Shown here: in pieces, positions 1-11,580 of the stretch
Layout of the letters: every line of letters starts with the position of its first letter
Numbering within the stretch: the stretch's first letter is position 1
Source: Falciphora oryzae
Taxonomy: Eukaryota; Ascomycota; Sordariomycetes; Magnaporthales; Magnaporthaceae
Direction of reading: 5' to 3'
Length of the DNA: 64,000 bases
Assembly: GCA_000733355.1 (NCBI GenBank)
Contig: JNVV01000053.1
Location: 95,915-159,914, forward strand
The notes under the pieces: generated by a model
Told to the model about the DNA's origin: nothing
What the model saw: only the letters and a program-made list of their open reading frames with translations
Database searches by the model: none
Position numbers and translations under genes: made by a program

Positions 1-457
1 TCTCCGTCGTAACCCGAATCCGCTGGTTCGGGTACGGGTACACGACCGCGCTATAGGACGATGTCAGGACGAACCGCTGCACCGAGGCCTCGCCCGCGGC
101 GGACTCGAGGATCCCGACGGTAGAGTCCACGGCCACGGGGATGACCCGGTCCGGGTCCGGGTCGAAGGAAACGGGCGACGCAACATGCATGACACCCGCC
201 ACGCCCTTGATGGCGTCGTTGAAGGCGCCAGCTTGCGTTATGTCGGCCACCTGGACGAGCTCGAAGGAACCCTTGCCAAACTTGCGGTCGAAGAAATCGA
301 TCATCCACGCGTTCTTGTCGATGCTCCTGACGGATCCACGGACCCTGTAGCCGTGCGCAAGCAGCTGGTCGGCGACGTGCGAGCCGACGAGGCCGTTCAC
401 GCCCGTCACGAGCACCCAGGCTCCAGGCGGGATGGCAGGATCTTTCGGGGGCGCCAT
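1..457 (-). CDS. NADPH-dependent SDR aldehyde reductase (GRE2-like), N-terminal part
   Basis: The reverse strand reads from an ATG at 457-455 without interruption to the window edge, so the C-terminal half lies outside. The first 150 or so residues form an extended short-chain dehydrogenase: VLVTGVNGLVGSHVADQLL near residues 15-33 is the Rossmann nucleotide-binding motif, followed by GYRVRGSVRS, where the basic residues suggest NADPH. GVMHVASPVSF and FVLTSSYSAVVYPYPN match the conserved strands of GRE2/aldehyde reductase 2 and dihydroflavonol reductase relatives. The catalytic YxxxK is not reached. Known members reduce aldehydes or ketones such as methylglyoxal in the cytosol; the substrate here cannot be told. 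The start fits because no in-frame ATG lies upstream and the Rossmann motif sits at the usual distance from it. Confidence 0.85.
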   Translation of the reverse strand, partial: MAPPKDPAIPPGAWVLVTGVNGLVGSHVADQLLAHGYRVRGSVRSIDKNAWMIDFFDRKFGKGSFELVQVADITQAGAFNDAIKGVAGVMHVASPVSFDPDPDRVIPVAVDSTVGILESAAGEASVQRFVLTSSYSAVVYPYPNQRIRVTTE

Positions 458-2112
458 CGCTGATGGGTGCTATTGTGGTTCACTGGGAACGGTGAGTAAA
501 AGGGCACAGCCTTGAATCTCAGAGGAAGTCTGAAAAGATGTGTAAGAGAAAGGGGGATCATATATGCCCATTTTCTGGGCAGCTTACATTCTCCTCGGAC
601 TTCGGTTTCGGCTCTCGGCTTGACCAAATATCATTCGATCTGATGACAAACCCAGTTCTTAGCGCTGAGAATTGTAGCATTATCCTCTCTCTCGATTCAT
701 TTATTCTATCACGATGAAATATTGTGCAATTCCATGATGCAGCTTATAGTCGGCCAAGTCGACGACTCGGCACATTGCCGAGAGTAAATTCAATGTAATT
801 TACTGTGCACCGACATTCCTCTTTACACCGTGCACACCGATCTTCCATGGCATAGGCTGTTCTGGAATACGAATAGGATGTTTTTACTCGCAGATGCAAC
901 CCCAGCTGTATGTCTAGTCTCGCCACCTCGTTGCGTCTTTGTCCTTGCCCTGTACCTCTGTCCAAAGCCAACAACCCCTTTCTTCGTCGCACCGCCAATC
1001 ATGACCTAGGAAATCATCAGCACACTAAAGACCAGGCCGAATGCAACACTGTCGGCCCTTTTTGCAGGCGCGCATCTTCTCCGTTGTCAGGGCAGGCGAT
1101 GCGCGTCGTGCCGTCTGCCGCCGCTGTCGCTCCGCGCTGTGTCAGCAGCGGCTGTTACCGAGCTCAGTGCATCCGACGGCAGTAGCATGGCGGCATAGTC
1201 AAAGCTCAGTTGGGCGTCATGATCCCCTTTGCGGCCCGTGGCCAGGATGGGGGCCCTTGACACGCGGCCTGGCTGTGGAGCAGGGTGCCCAGGCTACCGC
1301 CGAGCGCCTCCTGCCCGCCGGGGGCCGAAGTGCATCCCGGCGGCGAGACGACAGCCTATCTTGTTCTAGCTGTAGAGCAGGGATGGCTTGATGCGGAACC
1401 ATTCTACGCAGGTGTTTACGGCGGAGGGAAACGCCCAGTAAGGATGAGACACTGCTGCTTGCCCGCTGACCCCATAGATTGGCGGCTGTGCGCCCTGGCG
1501 TCTTTGCCCGTCGCCACTTTGACCGCCGCCTGCCGTGGAATTCGGGCTACTCTGGTGCTTGTCGGCCATGTCGTTTGGACTTTTGGGATATGTTTGTCCT
1601 TCTCCAGTGTTGGGCTGATACACCATCGGTCTACTGTCTGCGATCCGCTTGTCTACGAGGTATGGCGTCGCGCACTTTCTCTCAAAGCCCTCTCGAAATA
1701 CCCGCGCTTGGCAAGGTGTTGGCCGCGGTTGATCACGCTGCGGTTCTGGGGTTCTGAGCAAGCGAGAGTCTAGTTTGCCAACACATGTATTGCCTCGGAG
1801 GCCGGTTGCAGCCCGATTTTCACCCTTCGTCCTGGATATGGTGCGACGGATCAATGTCAGCCATCGGCTTGTTGAGCATGTGTATGGAACCTTGGAAGTG
1901 CTAGGACGCTGGGCGGCGACTGCCTAACCAGCAGCCTCGACATTGACCACTGGGCTGTTTCGCCACATAGTTCCTACCTCTACCCCAAAGGATGTACAGC
2001 ACCTGCTGCAGAGCAGCTTCCTGCCACCCTTGGTCGTTATGAGATCAGTCACTGCAGAAACTAAAGCTTTCTCACCCACTCCAAACATATTCCACCACGA
2101 TTTCCCCAGTGC
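458..2112. other. Intergenic region, no supported gene
   Basis: The first part is the likely promoter of the reductase gene. I see no conserved domain on either strand. The only candidate is a reverse ORF beginning at ATG 1569 in a good initiation context. It encodes about 67 residues ending at 1366, rich in Gly, Gln, Ser and Pro, including QPPIYGVSGQAAVSHPYW. It could be a small low-complexity protein or chance; I would not annotate it without transcripts. Confidence 0.5.
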
Positions 2113-2937
2113 TTGTCGAACAGTATCACCGCATTGCTTCGAGCATTGACAAGAATATTGTGTCCAGCGCCCTCTCCTCTCACGCTAGTAAGTCTCGCTC
2201 CCTACCTTGTTCTAGGTATTCGGCCAACGCTTCGTTATCTCGTCCACTTGGCCACTAATGTAACGTCCATGCCTGGGCACTCTCTGTTCCAGCGCGAGTT
2301 TGTTCTCCGTCGAGACTCGGCACAACAGCAACGCCCCGTCGTCTCGACCGCATCGTGCGCGAACCGCACCCCTTGCCGGCGGAACCTCGAAGCGACCGAT
2401 GCAACGATGGTCAGGGTTCTCTACATGACATTCCACGCCATCGGGCGCATCGGGCGCATCGCCAACCAGCAACCCACTGTCATCGTCGGGGCAATCGCCT
2501 GCGTGTTGCACAATCTCTGTGTCTATGACAGCCAGGCGAACACCCGGAAACACCTCGCGGTGGCAACCTCCGAGCGGGGCCGACCTCTCCCTAGAGAGCC
2601 CACGCTCACGGGCACGCGGGCCACGGTATCGGCAATATTGATAGCTTTGGAGTGGGCCTTCGACCTCAACCAAGCGCACCTCCGCCAAGAGGGATGTTCT
2701 CTCTCCCAAATATTTATCGCCACGGATCCCGCGTCGAAACCTATTGTCGAGATGATGAGGTCGGACGCCTTCTATGCTTTCGACCAGGACCTGGGAACCC
2801 CTATTATCAATCTCGTGGCGTATTTGCGGTTAACTGGAGCGATGATTCGGTATGGTGTCAGGAAATTCTTTTGTCATGAAGCGCAGGCAATATTAAGCAA
2901 CGAGATGGAGAAGCAGGGCTTTGGCACACCCATGTGA
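2113..2937 (+). CDS. Diverged RNase H-fold protein, possibly a decaying copy
   Basis: This is a 274-residue open frame. Its second half resembles the fungal RNase H1-like family: TGTRATVSAILIALEWAF takes the place of the usual NRAEI.AI..AL helix, SLSQIFIATDPASK the strand with the second catalytic Asp, and RYGVRKFFCHEAQ the last strand. The strand that should carry the first catalytic Asp (YxDGxxRxNG in family members) reads LYMTFHAIGRIGR, so the active site looks incomplete. The first 90 residues resemble nothing known, and the true start may be the Met near 2407. A GTAAGT at 2189 with an AG near 2216 could be an intron. It is either a catalytically dead paralogue or a relic that is still open. 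It lies convergent to the helicase gene. Confidence 0.4.
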   Translation: MSNSITALLRALTRILCPAPSPLTLVSLAPYLVLGIRPTLRYLVHLATNVTSMPGHSLFQREFVLRRDSAQQQRPVVSTASCANRTPCRRNLEATDATMVRVLYMTFHAIGRIGRIANQQPTVIVGAIACVLHNLCVYDSQANTRKHLAVATSERGRPLPREPTLTGTRATVSAILIALEWAFDLNQAHLRQEGCSLSQIFIATDPASKPIVEMMRSDAFYAFDQDLGTPIINLVAYLRLTGAMIRYGVRKFFCHEAQAILSNEMEKQGFGTPM

Positions 2938-3118
2938 AGCTTTGATTCTCGCCATTCACGAAGCGGGGACCCCAGGGAGAACGGGACGAAGGCTCCTGCC
3001 AGAAAGGGAAAGCTACCTTCAGTACTGCTTCTGTCGTTCTATTGCCGTTCAGATTCTCACCAGCGCGGAAGGAATAGATGTAGTCACTTCAAAGAACACG
3101 TCAACTTGTCTCCCCTCT

Positions 3119-6100
3119 TCACTCGCCGCCGTCCAAGCACCTCTGCAGCTCCTCCATCTGATCGTTCTTCAGTGCCCGCCGCTCGTCCTGGCTGAGCTGC
3201 TTGGCAAATCCTCCACCCGCCAGCTGCAGCTTGCGTAGCTGCTTGTTCTGCACCGACACCTCTATGGACTTCTCCATCGCATACCGCACGATAGTCACCT
3301 TCTTCGACTGGTCGAGGCGCAGCAGGCGGCCGATGGCCTGCTTCTCGGCCGCTGGGTTCCACTGGGGCTCGAGGATGTGCACTCTGTTTGCAACCGTGAG
3401 GCCGTTCAGCCTGGCGGAAATGGCAACGACTCTGTTAATTTGACAAACATTGCAGGGCAGATGGAAAGGGTGATTGCTTACCCAACGGCACCAGTCGAGA
3501 AGGTGATCAGCAGAACGCTGAAGGCGTGACGACCTTGGAACTTCAGGAGTATGTTCCCTCGCTTCTTGGGCGAGACATCTCCGTCGACTCTTAGATACTT
3601 GACGCCGTGTGCGTCCAAGGCCTTGCCTACAATGTCAAGCGTCTTTTTCCAGAACGAAAAGACGACGCTTTGAGGATGTTAGTCGAGCACTTGGCCAAAG
3701 TCCAGCGCATATAGCGTATAGTTGCGAGCAGGTTCGACATACCACTTGTCAGTGAGGGAATGTGCCCGGATGTCCTCAACGAGAGCGTTGATCTTGGATG
3801 GGTATCTCTGTAGCCCAGGATGACCTGCCCCCTCGGAGCCCTGCTGTATCTGCTCGTCAAACACGTTCCCGCTGCCGTGGATGTTGTTGCACAAGGGGCA
3901 AGTGAAAGGCTGCCCCTCCACTTGACTGCTTCGATACAGCTGTGTGCACTCGTTGCAGACTAGCTGCAAGCAGTGTGTCAGGCACGCCAGGCTTGGGTCA
4001 CCCTCTGGAGTGCTGCTACTGCTGCTTGCGTCCTCACTAACACTAGACCCGAGCGAGACGATGTCAACCGTGCAGTAACAGCAAGTGGCCTCCCCCTTTT
4101 GCTGCAAATAGCTCAGCACCTCGTCAGGAAGGCTGCGGGAAGAGCTCGCGCCGCCTTGCGTCATGATTGACGACAGATTGAGCAAGTACGCCGCCTCGCC
4201 GTTGTTGCAGAACATGCGGAGCCGCAGCAGTGCCTCCATTATTGTGTGCTCCGTGCTGGCCGCCGCTGCGCCGGTGCTCTTCTTTCGGCTAATGGCTATG
4301 GCATTCTTGCACGCGGCCTTGAGGGTGTTGTACTGTCCTAGCTCCGTCGTGGTGAACTTCGGCTTGCGGTACTCCTCTGTGTGCCCCTGTGATGCCGGCA
4401 TGATGTCCTTGCTCCTGCGAAGGCAGATGGAAGAAAGGATTAATCTCAGGTTGGTAAATTCTCCCTCCGGATGGGCTCTGCTGCGGCTTAACTTCGTCAG
4501 GTGTTTCCTGAACGTAGCTGGTTCGGAGAAGATGGGCATCCTGAGAAACTTGACTAGAGACCCAAGATCGTCGAGAGAGTTCTGGATAGGCGTCCCCGTC
4601 AGGCACCACCGAATCTGGGACGAGATGGAGTGTACAGCGTCGAACTGTTTGGTGCCCCAGTTTCGGATCAGATGAGCTGGGTAATAAGTGGCAAGCGCCC
4701 TCCATGTTAGCCTCTTCGGGGTAATTATATCTCCTCTGAAGCCTATTGTTGGAGGTTGACTTGCCTTCATCCAGGATAAGTCGATGCCAGTGTACTGTGT
4801 GAATGATGCTGCTGGCCCGACGACGGTCCGCCATGACCGTCCCGTAGGTTGTCAAGACTAAATCCTGCTGGTGGAGGACAGCATTAAGACTGTTCCTGTC
4901 CGAGCCGTGGTACTTAGAGTACCGGACAGAATGGGGATAGAAGTGGCTATGGTTGAAGAGGAGAAACTATTAGTAAAGCACTATCCCGGAAAACGAGATC
5001 ACCATTTCATCGATTAATAAGTCAGGACATACCGCTCGATCTCCTTTATCCAAGTGTTCAAGAGGACTTCAACGGTGGTTATGATTTTCGTCAGTAAGCT
5101 TTCTCGGTGTCAAAGACTAGCTGGGACATGAAGAATCCTCTGCACATACGTTCACTCGGCACCACTACGAGAGTGGCTTTGCCTGAGCCTTGAGGAGTCG
5201 ATGTGGCAACCGCTGCCAAAGTCGTCAGGGTCTTGCCCAAGCCCATCTCGTCTGCAAGGATTCCTCCCCTGAAGTCACTTGGGACTCTGCTCTTCGCGCC
5301 GGTGATGAGATGTTGGTAGCTGGACAAGGCAATAGGTAATTAGTAAGTGAATAGTCATCTTCTTGCGTAAGCCGCTCCTTCAGTTGTCATGCGAATTCAA
5401 CAAGATTAATGTCAGCACCTACCATATTTCCCCAGACGGAAGTGTACTCTGTTCCCAGAGCTCGGCTCTGCCATCAGGTGGGGTTTCGAGCTCTCGCTGC
5501 AGTATCCATTCCATAGCTTCCTGTTGATGGCTACAAATACGTTGTCAGTAGAAATATTCCATAGAGCTTGAGGGGGCAAATAGTTACCCATAAAGCTTGG
5601 TCATAATGCGATTGTCTTTTGGGGCCGTTGAAAGAGGCCTATGGCGCGGCAGATGATCGAAGAAGGTGTCGATGTTCTGGACTAGGTCATCCAGCGCTGC
5701 TGAGCCACCGCCTGTGATATCGAGATCTAGGGCTTCATCTTCCTCAGTTTGGAAAATTCGTGAATGAAGTGCAAGCTCCGATTCCATTGCCGTATGGGTA
5801 GCCCGGAAGTTAAGATATGACGGCAGCTGCAGTGACTGGGGGTTCCAATAAGCTCCTGCGCACAAATCCTCGTGCGGTCTTTGGAGAAAACTCATCCGAC
5901 TCCCGAGATCACTGGCTAAGCGATCTCCTGAGCCCCTCGGACCGAAGAAGAGCAGGTCGACATTTATGATGAGCCCCTTCTTCAGCTGCTTCTTATCCAT
6001 CGCCTCAGCCGTTCTAGATTTCCACTCAGACGTGAGGACCCAGATCATGAGGAAGCACTCTGGAGTGCCTGTGATGCAGGTTGACAGTGATTCGAACACC

Positions 6101-6760
6101 TCTTTACTAAGCACGCCCACAGCTGGGCCTGCAGTAACAGAGACGAGGGCATGATCTGGCTTTAGATCCAATTGCAATGGCATGTATTTGCCTAGATCCT
6201 GTTGATCGGTGGATGAATGTTCCGTCTCTTTTGGGGGCCACTTCAACAGCGTCTCAATGTTTGGAAGCTGACATTCAAGGGGCTCTTAGCACTGATTTTC
6301 TGATTTTACGCATGGAAAGTCGTGCAACATACCATCCCGTAACAAACGAAGGGCTCTCCATTGCTGCTGCTGGCTGAGGCTGAAACTGGCTCACAAGAGG
6401 TGAGATTTAGTTGTAGGCTCTCTTGTTGCTCCGAGGAGAATTGCTGGGGCTGTGTAGGTGCCCAATCTGACAGCGCTTCGATTCCAGGAAGCTAGGTATT
6501 GCAAAGAGTTCTTTTGTCAGCGGTTACACGATTTTTCAAGGGGAACTTTATAAGGCCTCGATGCATACCGCGCAATGGAAGCCGATCTCTCCTGTTAGGC
6601 GCTTGCTTGGATAGGTAGTGTCGTCACCGTCGTCTTCTGAACGCGGCCGCTTTTGAGCCTCTGCATTGTCGACGTAATCCATGGACATGTAGTGAAAGGT
6701 GTGGCGGAACCTGACTGGAGAGTTTTGAGGATTGGATCCATTTCTTTCCAAGACAAACAT
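3119..6760 (-). CDS. SNF2-family DNA-dependent ATPase with RING finger (Rad5/Rad16/HLTF-like)
   Basis: Ten exons join in frame: 6760-6569, 6491-6333, 6267-5588, 5530-5423, 5319-5150, 5066-5033, 4946-4765, 4676-3743, 3667-3482 and 3410-3119, giving 978 residues. The helicase motifs appear in order. HQQEAMEWILQREL is the Q-motif region, ILADEMGLGKT (about 400-409) the Walker A motif, LDEAHLIRNW (about 507) motif II, and CLTGTPIQNSLDDLGSL motif III. A RING-like Cys/His cluster lies at about 707-766 (CCYC to CPLC), and KCVVFSFW through QWNPAAEKQAIGRLLRLDQ forms the C-terminal RecA lobe. Family members act in the nucleus, remodelling DNA or chromatin and often ubiquitinating partners during repair. 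The first 340 residues are not a known domain. The Met at 6760 is the longest start; ATGs at 6688 and 6682 are alternatives. The gene is free of RIP-like stops. Confidence 0.85.
4677..4764 (-). other. GC-AG intron inside the DEAH-box codon of the SNF2 gene
   Basis: The donor reads GAAG|GCAAGT and the acceptor CCCAG|CTCAT, with GCTAACAT as a branch point. Only this splice restores the DEAH motif: GAT GAA G joined to CT CAT gives Asp-Glu-Ala-His. Reading through gives an unrelated frame. Non-canonical GC-AG introns are a small minority in fungi. Confidence 0.85.
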
Positions 6761-7203
6761 AGCACAGCGCAGCCGTCTGTAAACGGCGGTTGCAAGGTAA
6801 GGAAAGGACCCTCACCTGAATACTTCGCCGGCGCGCTTTCCGACCCCACATGGAGTAGGCTCATTGAGGCGCATCTCGTTTCTGGGCGCGAGGCGCAGTT
6901 CAGAATGGCACCATGTAACAACGTGTGGAATTGGATCCTATTGGGTGCCTGCCCGGAGGCGGTGTCGGGGTCGGGCATCGAGTGTGACAACGCATGCACA
7001 AACCAGCTGAACACCCGGGCGGTCAGGCTCTGGGGAAGGATTGAAAAACTCGGGCTACGCCACCACCACGCACATGTTTTTCCCTTTAAATCAGTGAATC
7101 TCTGGGAACTCTACCTCTCGCTTCTTTGCGGTCAAACCCAAGATTATCCATTGTCCGTGCGTTGGAAATCGCCGAAATTTTCGCCCGCTCGCCTTAATCA
7201 GCC
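6761..7203. promoter_or_regulatory. Divergent promoter region between SNF2 and NACHT genes
   Basis: These 443 bases separate the start codons of two genes reading away from each other, so both promoters must lie here, apart from any part inside transcribed leaders. A TTTAAA stretch at 7085-7090 lies about 115 bases upstream of the NACHT start. I see no clear operator-like repeats. Confidence 0.5.
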
Positions 7204-10200
7204 ATGGACGCCGAGTTCCAGCGCGTTAACGATGCTTTCAAAGCAGACTTGACCCCACAGGAGCTAGACTACTTCCAATCTAGCAGTCTAGAAGATGTCC
7301 AAAAAACTCTGTCCAGGATTCAGAGCGAGCAGGAGACCAAAGGTAGCCTGCGCTACCTGAGGAGGATTGACCCCTTCGTGAAGACTATGATGGAGTATAG
7401 CAAAGTGGTCGAGGTCTTTGTCAATGTTGAGGAGACGCTGGCTTTTGTCTGGGTAATTTTACATCTTTCCGGCGCACCACATACGCATGATTTGCAAAGC
7501 AGACTGCTGACCAACACTCTGCATCTACACAGGGGCCGTTGAGATTCATGTTGATGGTGCGCATCGTCATTGACTTCCCTTCATTTTTCGATATCCATCC
7601 GATTTTCTCTCATACGAGACTGATAAAACATGGCTTTGCTAGATGACGGCAAATTTCACCGACGCCTTCAACTCTCTTCTGGACACGTATCAGCAGATCG
7701 GGGAACAAATACCACTCCTGGCGTCGTTCAAAACCCTCTTCGACGATCCAACCCATGTCCACATGAGACAACTGCTCGTGTTGATATACAAAGATATTTT
7801 GAGTTTTCAGCTACTTGCTCTCCGTTTTTTCCGCAAGAAGAGTTAGAACCGCCGTTAGTTATACTTGTACGCTTCATCCCGGGATATTTGACTAACCCAG
7901 AGCCCATATGTTCAGTGTGGAAAAAGCTCTTCCTCGCAAATTGGAGTGGGTTCAAGTCAGATATCAACCAACTGAAGGAAAACCTCGCCCGCCACAGGAG
8001 GCTCATTGAGAGCCGAGCTTCTCTTACCGAGTTTGAAGAGATACAAAGCATACGGTTGACAGCCGAGGAGAACCTCAAAAAAACCAAGGAGGATGCACAG
8101 CGCCGCCGAAGGAGCGAGGTGTTTCGGTGGCTGGCTTCTCCAGACATCGAAGCAGTTCACGAACGCCACGTGAACACTAGGGCCTGGAGCTCACAGTCGT
8201 GTAGCTGGCTGCTCAAGGATCCAGTCTTTCAAGACTGGTTTGATCCTAACTTCTGCAAAACGCCATTGCTTTGGCTCAACGGCAAACCAGGCGCAGGTAC
8301 GGGGCTTCTCAGGTTTTGCTTCGTTGAACGGGCTTATCATTGCTAACAAAAATATTCTCGTTAGGCAAGTCGGTTATGGCTTCGCTCGTTGTCGAAAAGG
8401 CAAGAGAACTCTCCGGCATTGCAGTTGCGTTCTTCTACTGCAGCGAGAGCGACCCTGCAAGACAGAAATTCATTGCCGTCGCCAGATCGATCCTGGCTCA
8501 GCTACTGGCTCAAGACGAAACCCTGATTCTTCATTGCGAGCTGATGATGTCGACCCAAAGTGGCAAAGTGCCCCAAGATGTTCTCTCCGATGTCAAGCTG
8601 GCAAAGGAGCTGCTGACGACGGCTCTCAAAAGCCGAAAGACCTACGTGATTCTGGATGGGATCGACGAGTGCGACAGAGAGCAGCGGAAAGATATCTGCC
8701 TTTGGTTTAAAGAGACGGTAGATGGGCTTCCCAGAACCAAGTACGATGAGATTAGGTGTCTGTTCGTTAGCCAGGATGATGGCATTGCTAGGAAGGATCT
8801 CTCCGCGCTTCCCACACTCAGCCTCACCGCACAAAAAAGCGAGCAAGACATCATGGGATTCTCAACACATCGTCAGTCCGAGCTCGAGCTCCGGTTTGGC
8901 CCGCTGAGAAACGAGGGGTTCGACCTCGCCAAAATCGTCACAGCCAGATCCTGTGGTATGTTTCTCCTTTCTTGTGGCCTGCAATGCTTCCCAGCTTGGG
9001 AAGCTGACCAAGCGTGATATCCAGGAATATTCATCTTTGCCCGTTGCGTGTTCGAAGAGCTGTATCATCAGCCCTCGCGCCAGAGGCTCTTGGACGAGTG
9101 GAGAGAAGACCGCTTCCCCAAGGACCTTGTGGAGGTGTAAGTACTCGACCAAAGTTCGAGGTTCCTAGGGTTAATCTTGATCTAAATCTGATAATCCATA
9201 ATAGGTACAACCGCATATACAAGCGGATTATGAGCTCTGGATCCAGTAGCCAGCATGAGGTCTCCAGACGGCTTTTGTCCTGGACTGCCATCGCGAGGAG
9301 ACCTCTAAAGTGGTATGAGATCCAAGCGGCAATATCCATCAATCTCGCAGAAGAGACAGTCAACGAGCAGAAAGATCGCTTGGTGGACTCTTCTAAAGAT
9401 CTCTGTGCATCCTTCGTCGAGGTGCACGCGGACCAAACAATTGAGCTTGTGCATGGGACAGTCAAGGAGTAGGTCTCAGATTTCTCTCCCATCCGCATCC
9501 AGACTTCTAGGCAGCGTAGCCTAACCCAGCTATTATTCGTCGCTACCCAGGTTCTTGATGAACGAGAGTATCATGGATTTTTCGAAAAGCGAGCTTGATC
9601 TATGCCTTCTCAGCATGTCATATCTCAACTTTCCGGAAATGAATCCGGACAACGACGTCCAGGAAACAACCCACGCCATTCTAGCTGGGCGCTACGCATT
9701 CTACGACTACGCTGTGTCCAGCTGGGCATCACATTTGATGGAGTGGCTACAGGGAGAACACCATGACCGGAGAGCCGTTGAGGAGTTGGAGGAGCTCTGT
9801 GGCGTGTTCCTTGATCAGCATTATAACGAGGAGCCCACCAAAGCCCCGGTGCCGAAAGAGATTCACAAGAAACTTCGCGTCATTGCACACTTTGAGTCTT
9901 ACGACATGGTCGCTCAAGCAATCATATGGTCAAGGAAACAGCTCAAGGCCCTCAACGGCAACACCGACAGTACAGTTGCTGTCCTCGACTTCCCGGAGCT
10001 CACGAGAAACATCAGGAGGGCTTTGGAAGAAGCAATTGCGGCGAATCTCTCGCGAGAATCGCAAGAGAGGCTCCGACTCTATTACGGAGACAAGCTGTTC
10101 AAATGCAGCAAAGTCTACTGCCCCCGCTTCTACGATGGGTTCGAATCGAAGCGCGACAGAGACGCGCACCAGGGGCGCCATGAGCCTGTCTTTTTCTGTT

Positions 10201-10535
10201 GCCACGACAGCTGCTACAGGGCCAAGTTCGGATTTTCTTCCGAGCCGGACCTTGGCCGCCATATGCTCCAGGAGCACAGAATCGACAACTTTCCGGAGGT
10301 CTCAAATCCCCAACCAGAAGTACCCAACCAAGACGAATCCCGGTGGCCTCATAAGTGCCCACACTGCCCCAGGCGCTTCCTTAGATGGTACCCCATGAAA
10401 TGCCATGTGAGGACACATACGGGCGAGAAGCCATTCGAATGTAAGGCATGCGGCAAAAGATTCACGAGGAGGAACAAGCGGAACGATCATTCGCGACGCA
10501 CATGTAAAAATCTAGCCTCAGAGGCTCAGCCATGA
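7204..10535 (+). CDS. NACHT NTPase (STAND/NLR-like) with C-terminal C2H2 zinc fingers
   Basis: Eight exons join in frame: 7204-7452, 7533-7556 (a 24-base microexon), 7643-7841, 7916-8296, 8365-8955, 9025-9136, 9205-9468 and 9551-10535. The protein has 934 residues. Residues 92-230 match the helical region that precedes NACHT in many Pezizomycotina proteins (DUF7708-like, with ALRFFRKKMWKKLF and RRLIESRASLTEFEEIQ). GKPGAGKSVMASLVV at about 280 is Walker A, split by an intron, and YVILDGIDECD at about 378 is Walker B. Residues 790-925 hold four zinc-finger units, the last two joined by the classical HTGEKPF linker. The last finger ends Cys rather than His. NACHT proteins are signal-activated switches, often in fungal non-self recognition. 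DNA binding by the fingers and a nuclear output are inference. No ankyrin or WD repeats are present. Confidence 0.85.
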
Positions 10536-10976
10536 TTGCGTTGCAAAATTTTTCAATCATTCGAGCCGTGGACGTTGCGGCTACCTTAAGTACCTAGAGT
10601 TACCTATCTACCTCGGCACGTCCCCCAAAAAATTATTCGGACTGCAAAATAGCAACTCCACCCCTGATCTTCGTTGCAAATACTCAAACTCGCCATGTTC
10701 ACTCGTTTATATCTCCAGCTAGGTGATTGATTTTACAAAAAGAAAAAAGTGATTTATAAAATTTAAATGCAAACCTTCTAGCTACTTTATTTTTCTGCAA
10801 TTAGATTTGATTTACGTGTGTTGGCTGCGAGTGCAGTGGGTGAACTTTTCGCAGTCCGGATATTTTTTTGGGGACGCGCTAGGTAGGTATCTGTATGTAA
10901 ACATTGTCATCCCCGCGGGTGTCTGGTGCAGCCCAGTCCAGATGACCACGGATAACACCGAATAGAGGTGCGCACC
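10536..10976. other. 3' flank of the NACHT gene, AT-rich, no gene
   Basis: This stretch holds the presumed polyadenylation region, an A/T-rich patch near 10735-10800 and no coding potential that I can support. Confidence 0.6.
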
Positions 10977-11580
10977 TACACCTAATCAAAACGAGTCCTA
11001 AAGGTGAGGCGTCGCGCTACACCTGGCCAAAATTGACTCTCCCCAAGGCTGGCGATGCCATTGGTGGCCCACATCAATGATTGCATCAAATCATTGCCTG
11101 CGCGCCGCACCGCACCTGAACAAAAGAGTCCCGAAAATATTAGCGCTCCCCAAATTTGGCGTCCTTATTGGTCAAGTGCTGTATTCTAGTACCAGTGCCA
11201 AACGATAGGNNNNNNNNNNNNNNNNNNNNNNNNNNNNNNNNNNNNNNNNNNNNNNNNNNNNNNNNNNNNNNNNNNNNNNNNNNNNNNNNNNNNNNACCCG
11301 GCCAAAATGAGTCCCAAAATATTGGCGCTCCCCGGAGCCGGTATTTTTATTGGTTAAGGTACCACTACGACACCAGCTGCACTGCCCCAAGCCTTTCCAC
11401 TACACCTGGCCAAAACGAATCGCAAAATATTGGCGCTCCCCGAAACCGGCATTTTTATTGGTTAAAAATACCACTGCATCATCCCAGCTGCGTGAGGAGC
11501 GTGGTGTCCCTTAGCTACACCCGGCCAAAACGAGTTCCAAAATATTGGCGCTCCCCAAAGCTGGCATTCTTATTGGCTAG
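10977..11580. repeat. Diverged tandem-repeat field with CCAAT-type boxes, interrupted by an N gap
   Basis: A unit of roughly 65 bases recurs with about 105-115 bases between starts. It begins ACACCyGGCCAAAACGAGT, continues CAAAATATTGGCGCTCCCC, and ends near TTTTTATTGGTTA. Clear copies start near 11296, 11401 and 11515. Weaker copies start near 10977, 11018 and 11110. Each good copy contains two inverted CCAAT boxes (ATTGGC, ATTGGTTA) and a TTGGCGC core. The 10-20 bases between units differ, so this is a diverged array rather than a microsatellite. The gap in the middle suggests the array is longer than shown. Confidence 0.75.
11210..11295. other. Assembly gap (86 N)
   Basis: An uninterrupted run of N lies inside the tandem-repeat field. 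ORFs drawn across it are meaningless. Confidence 0.99.
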
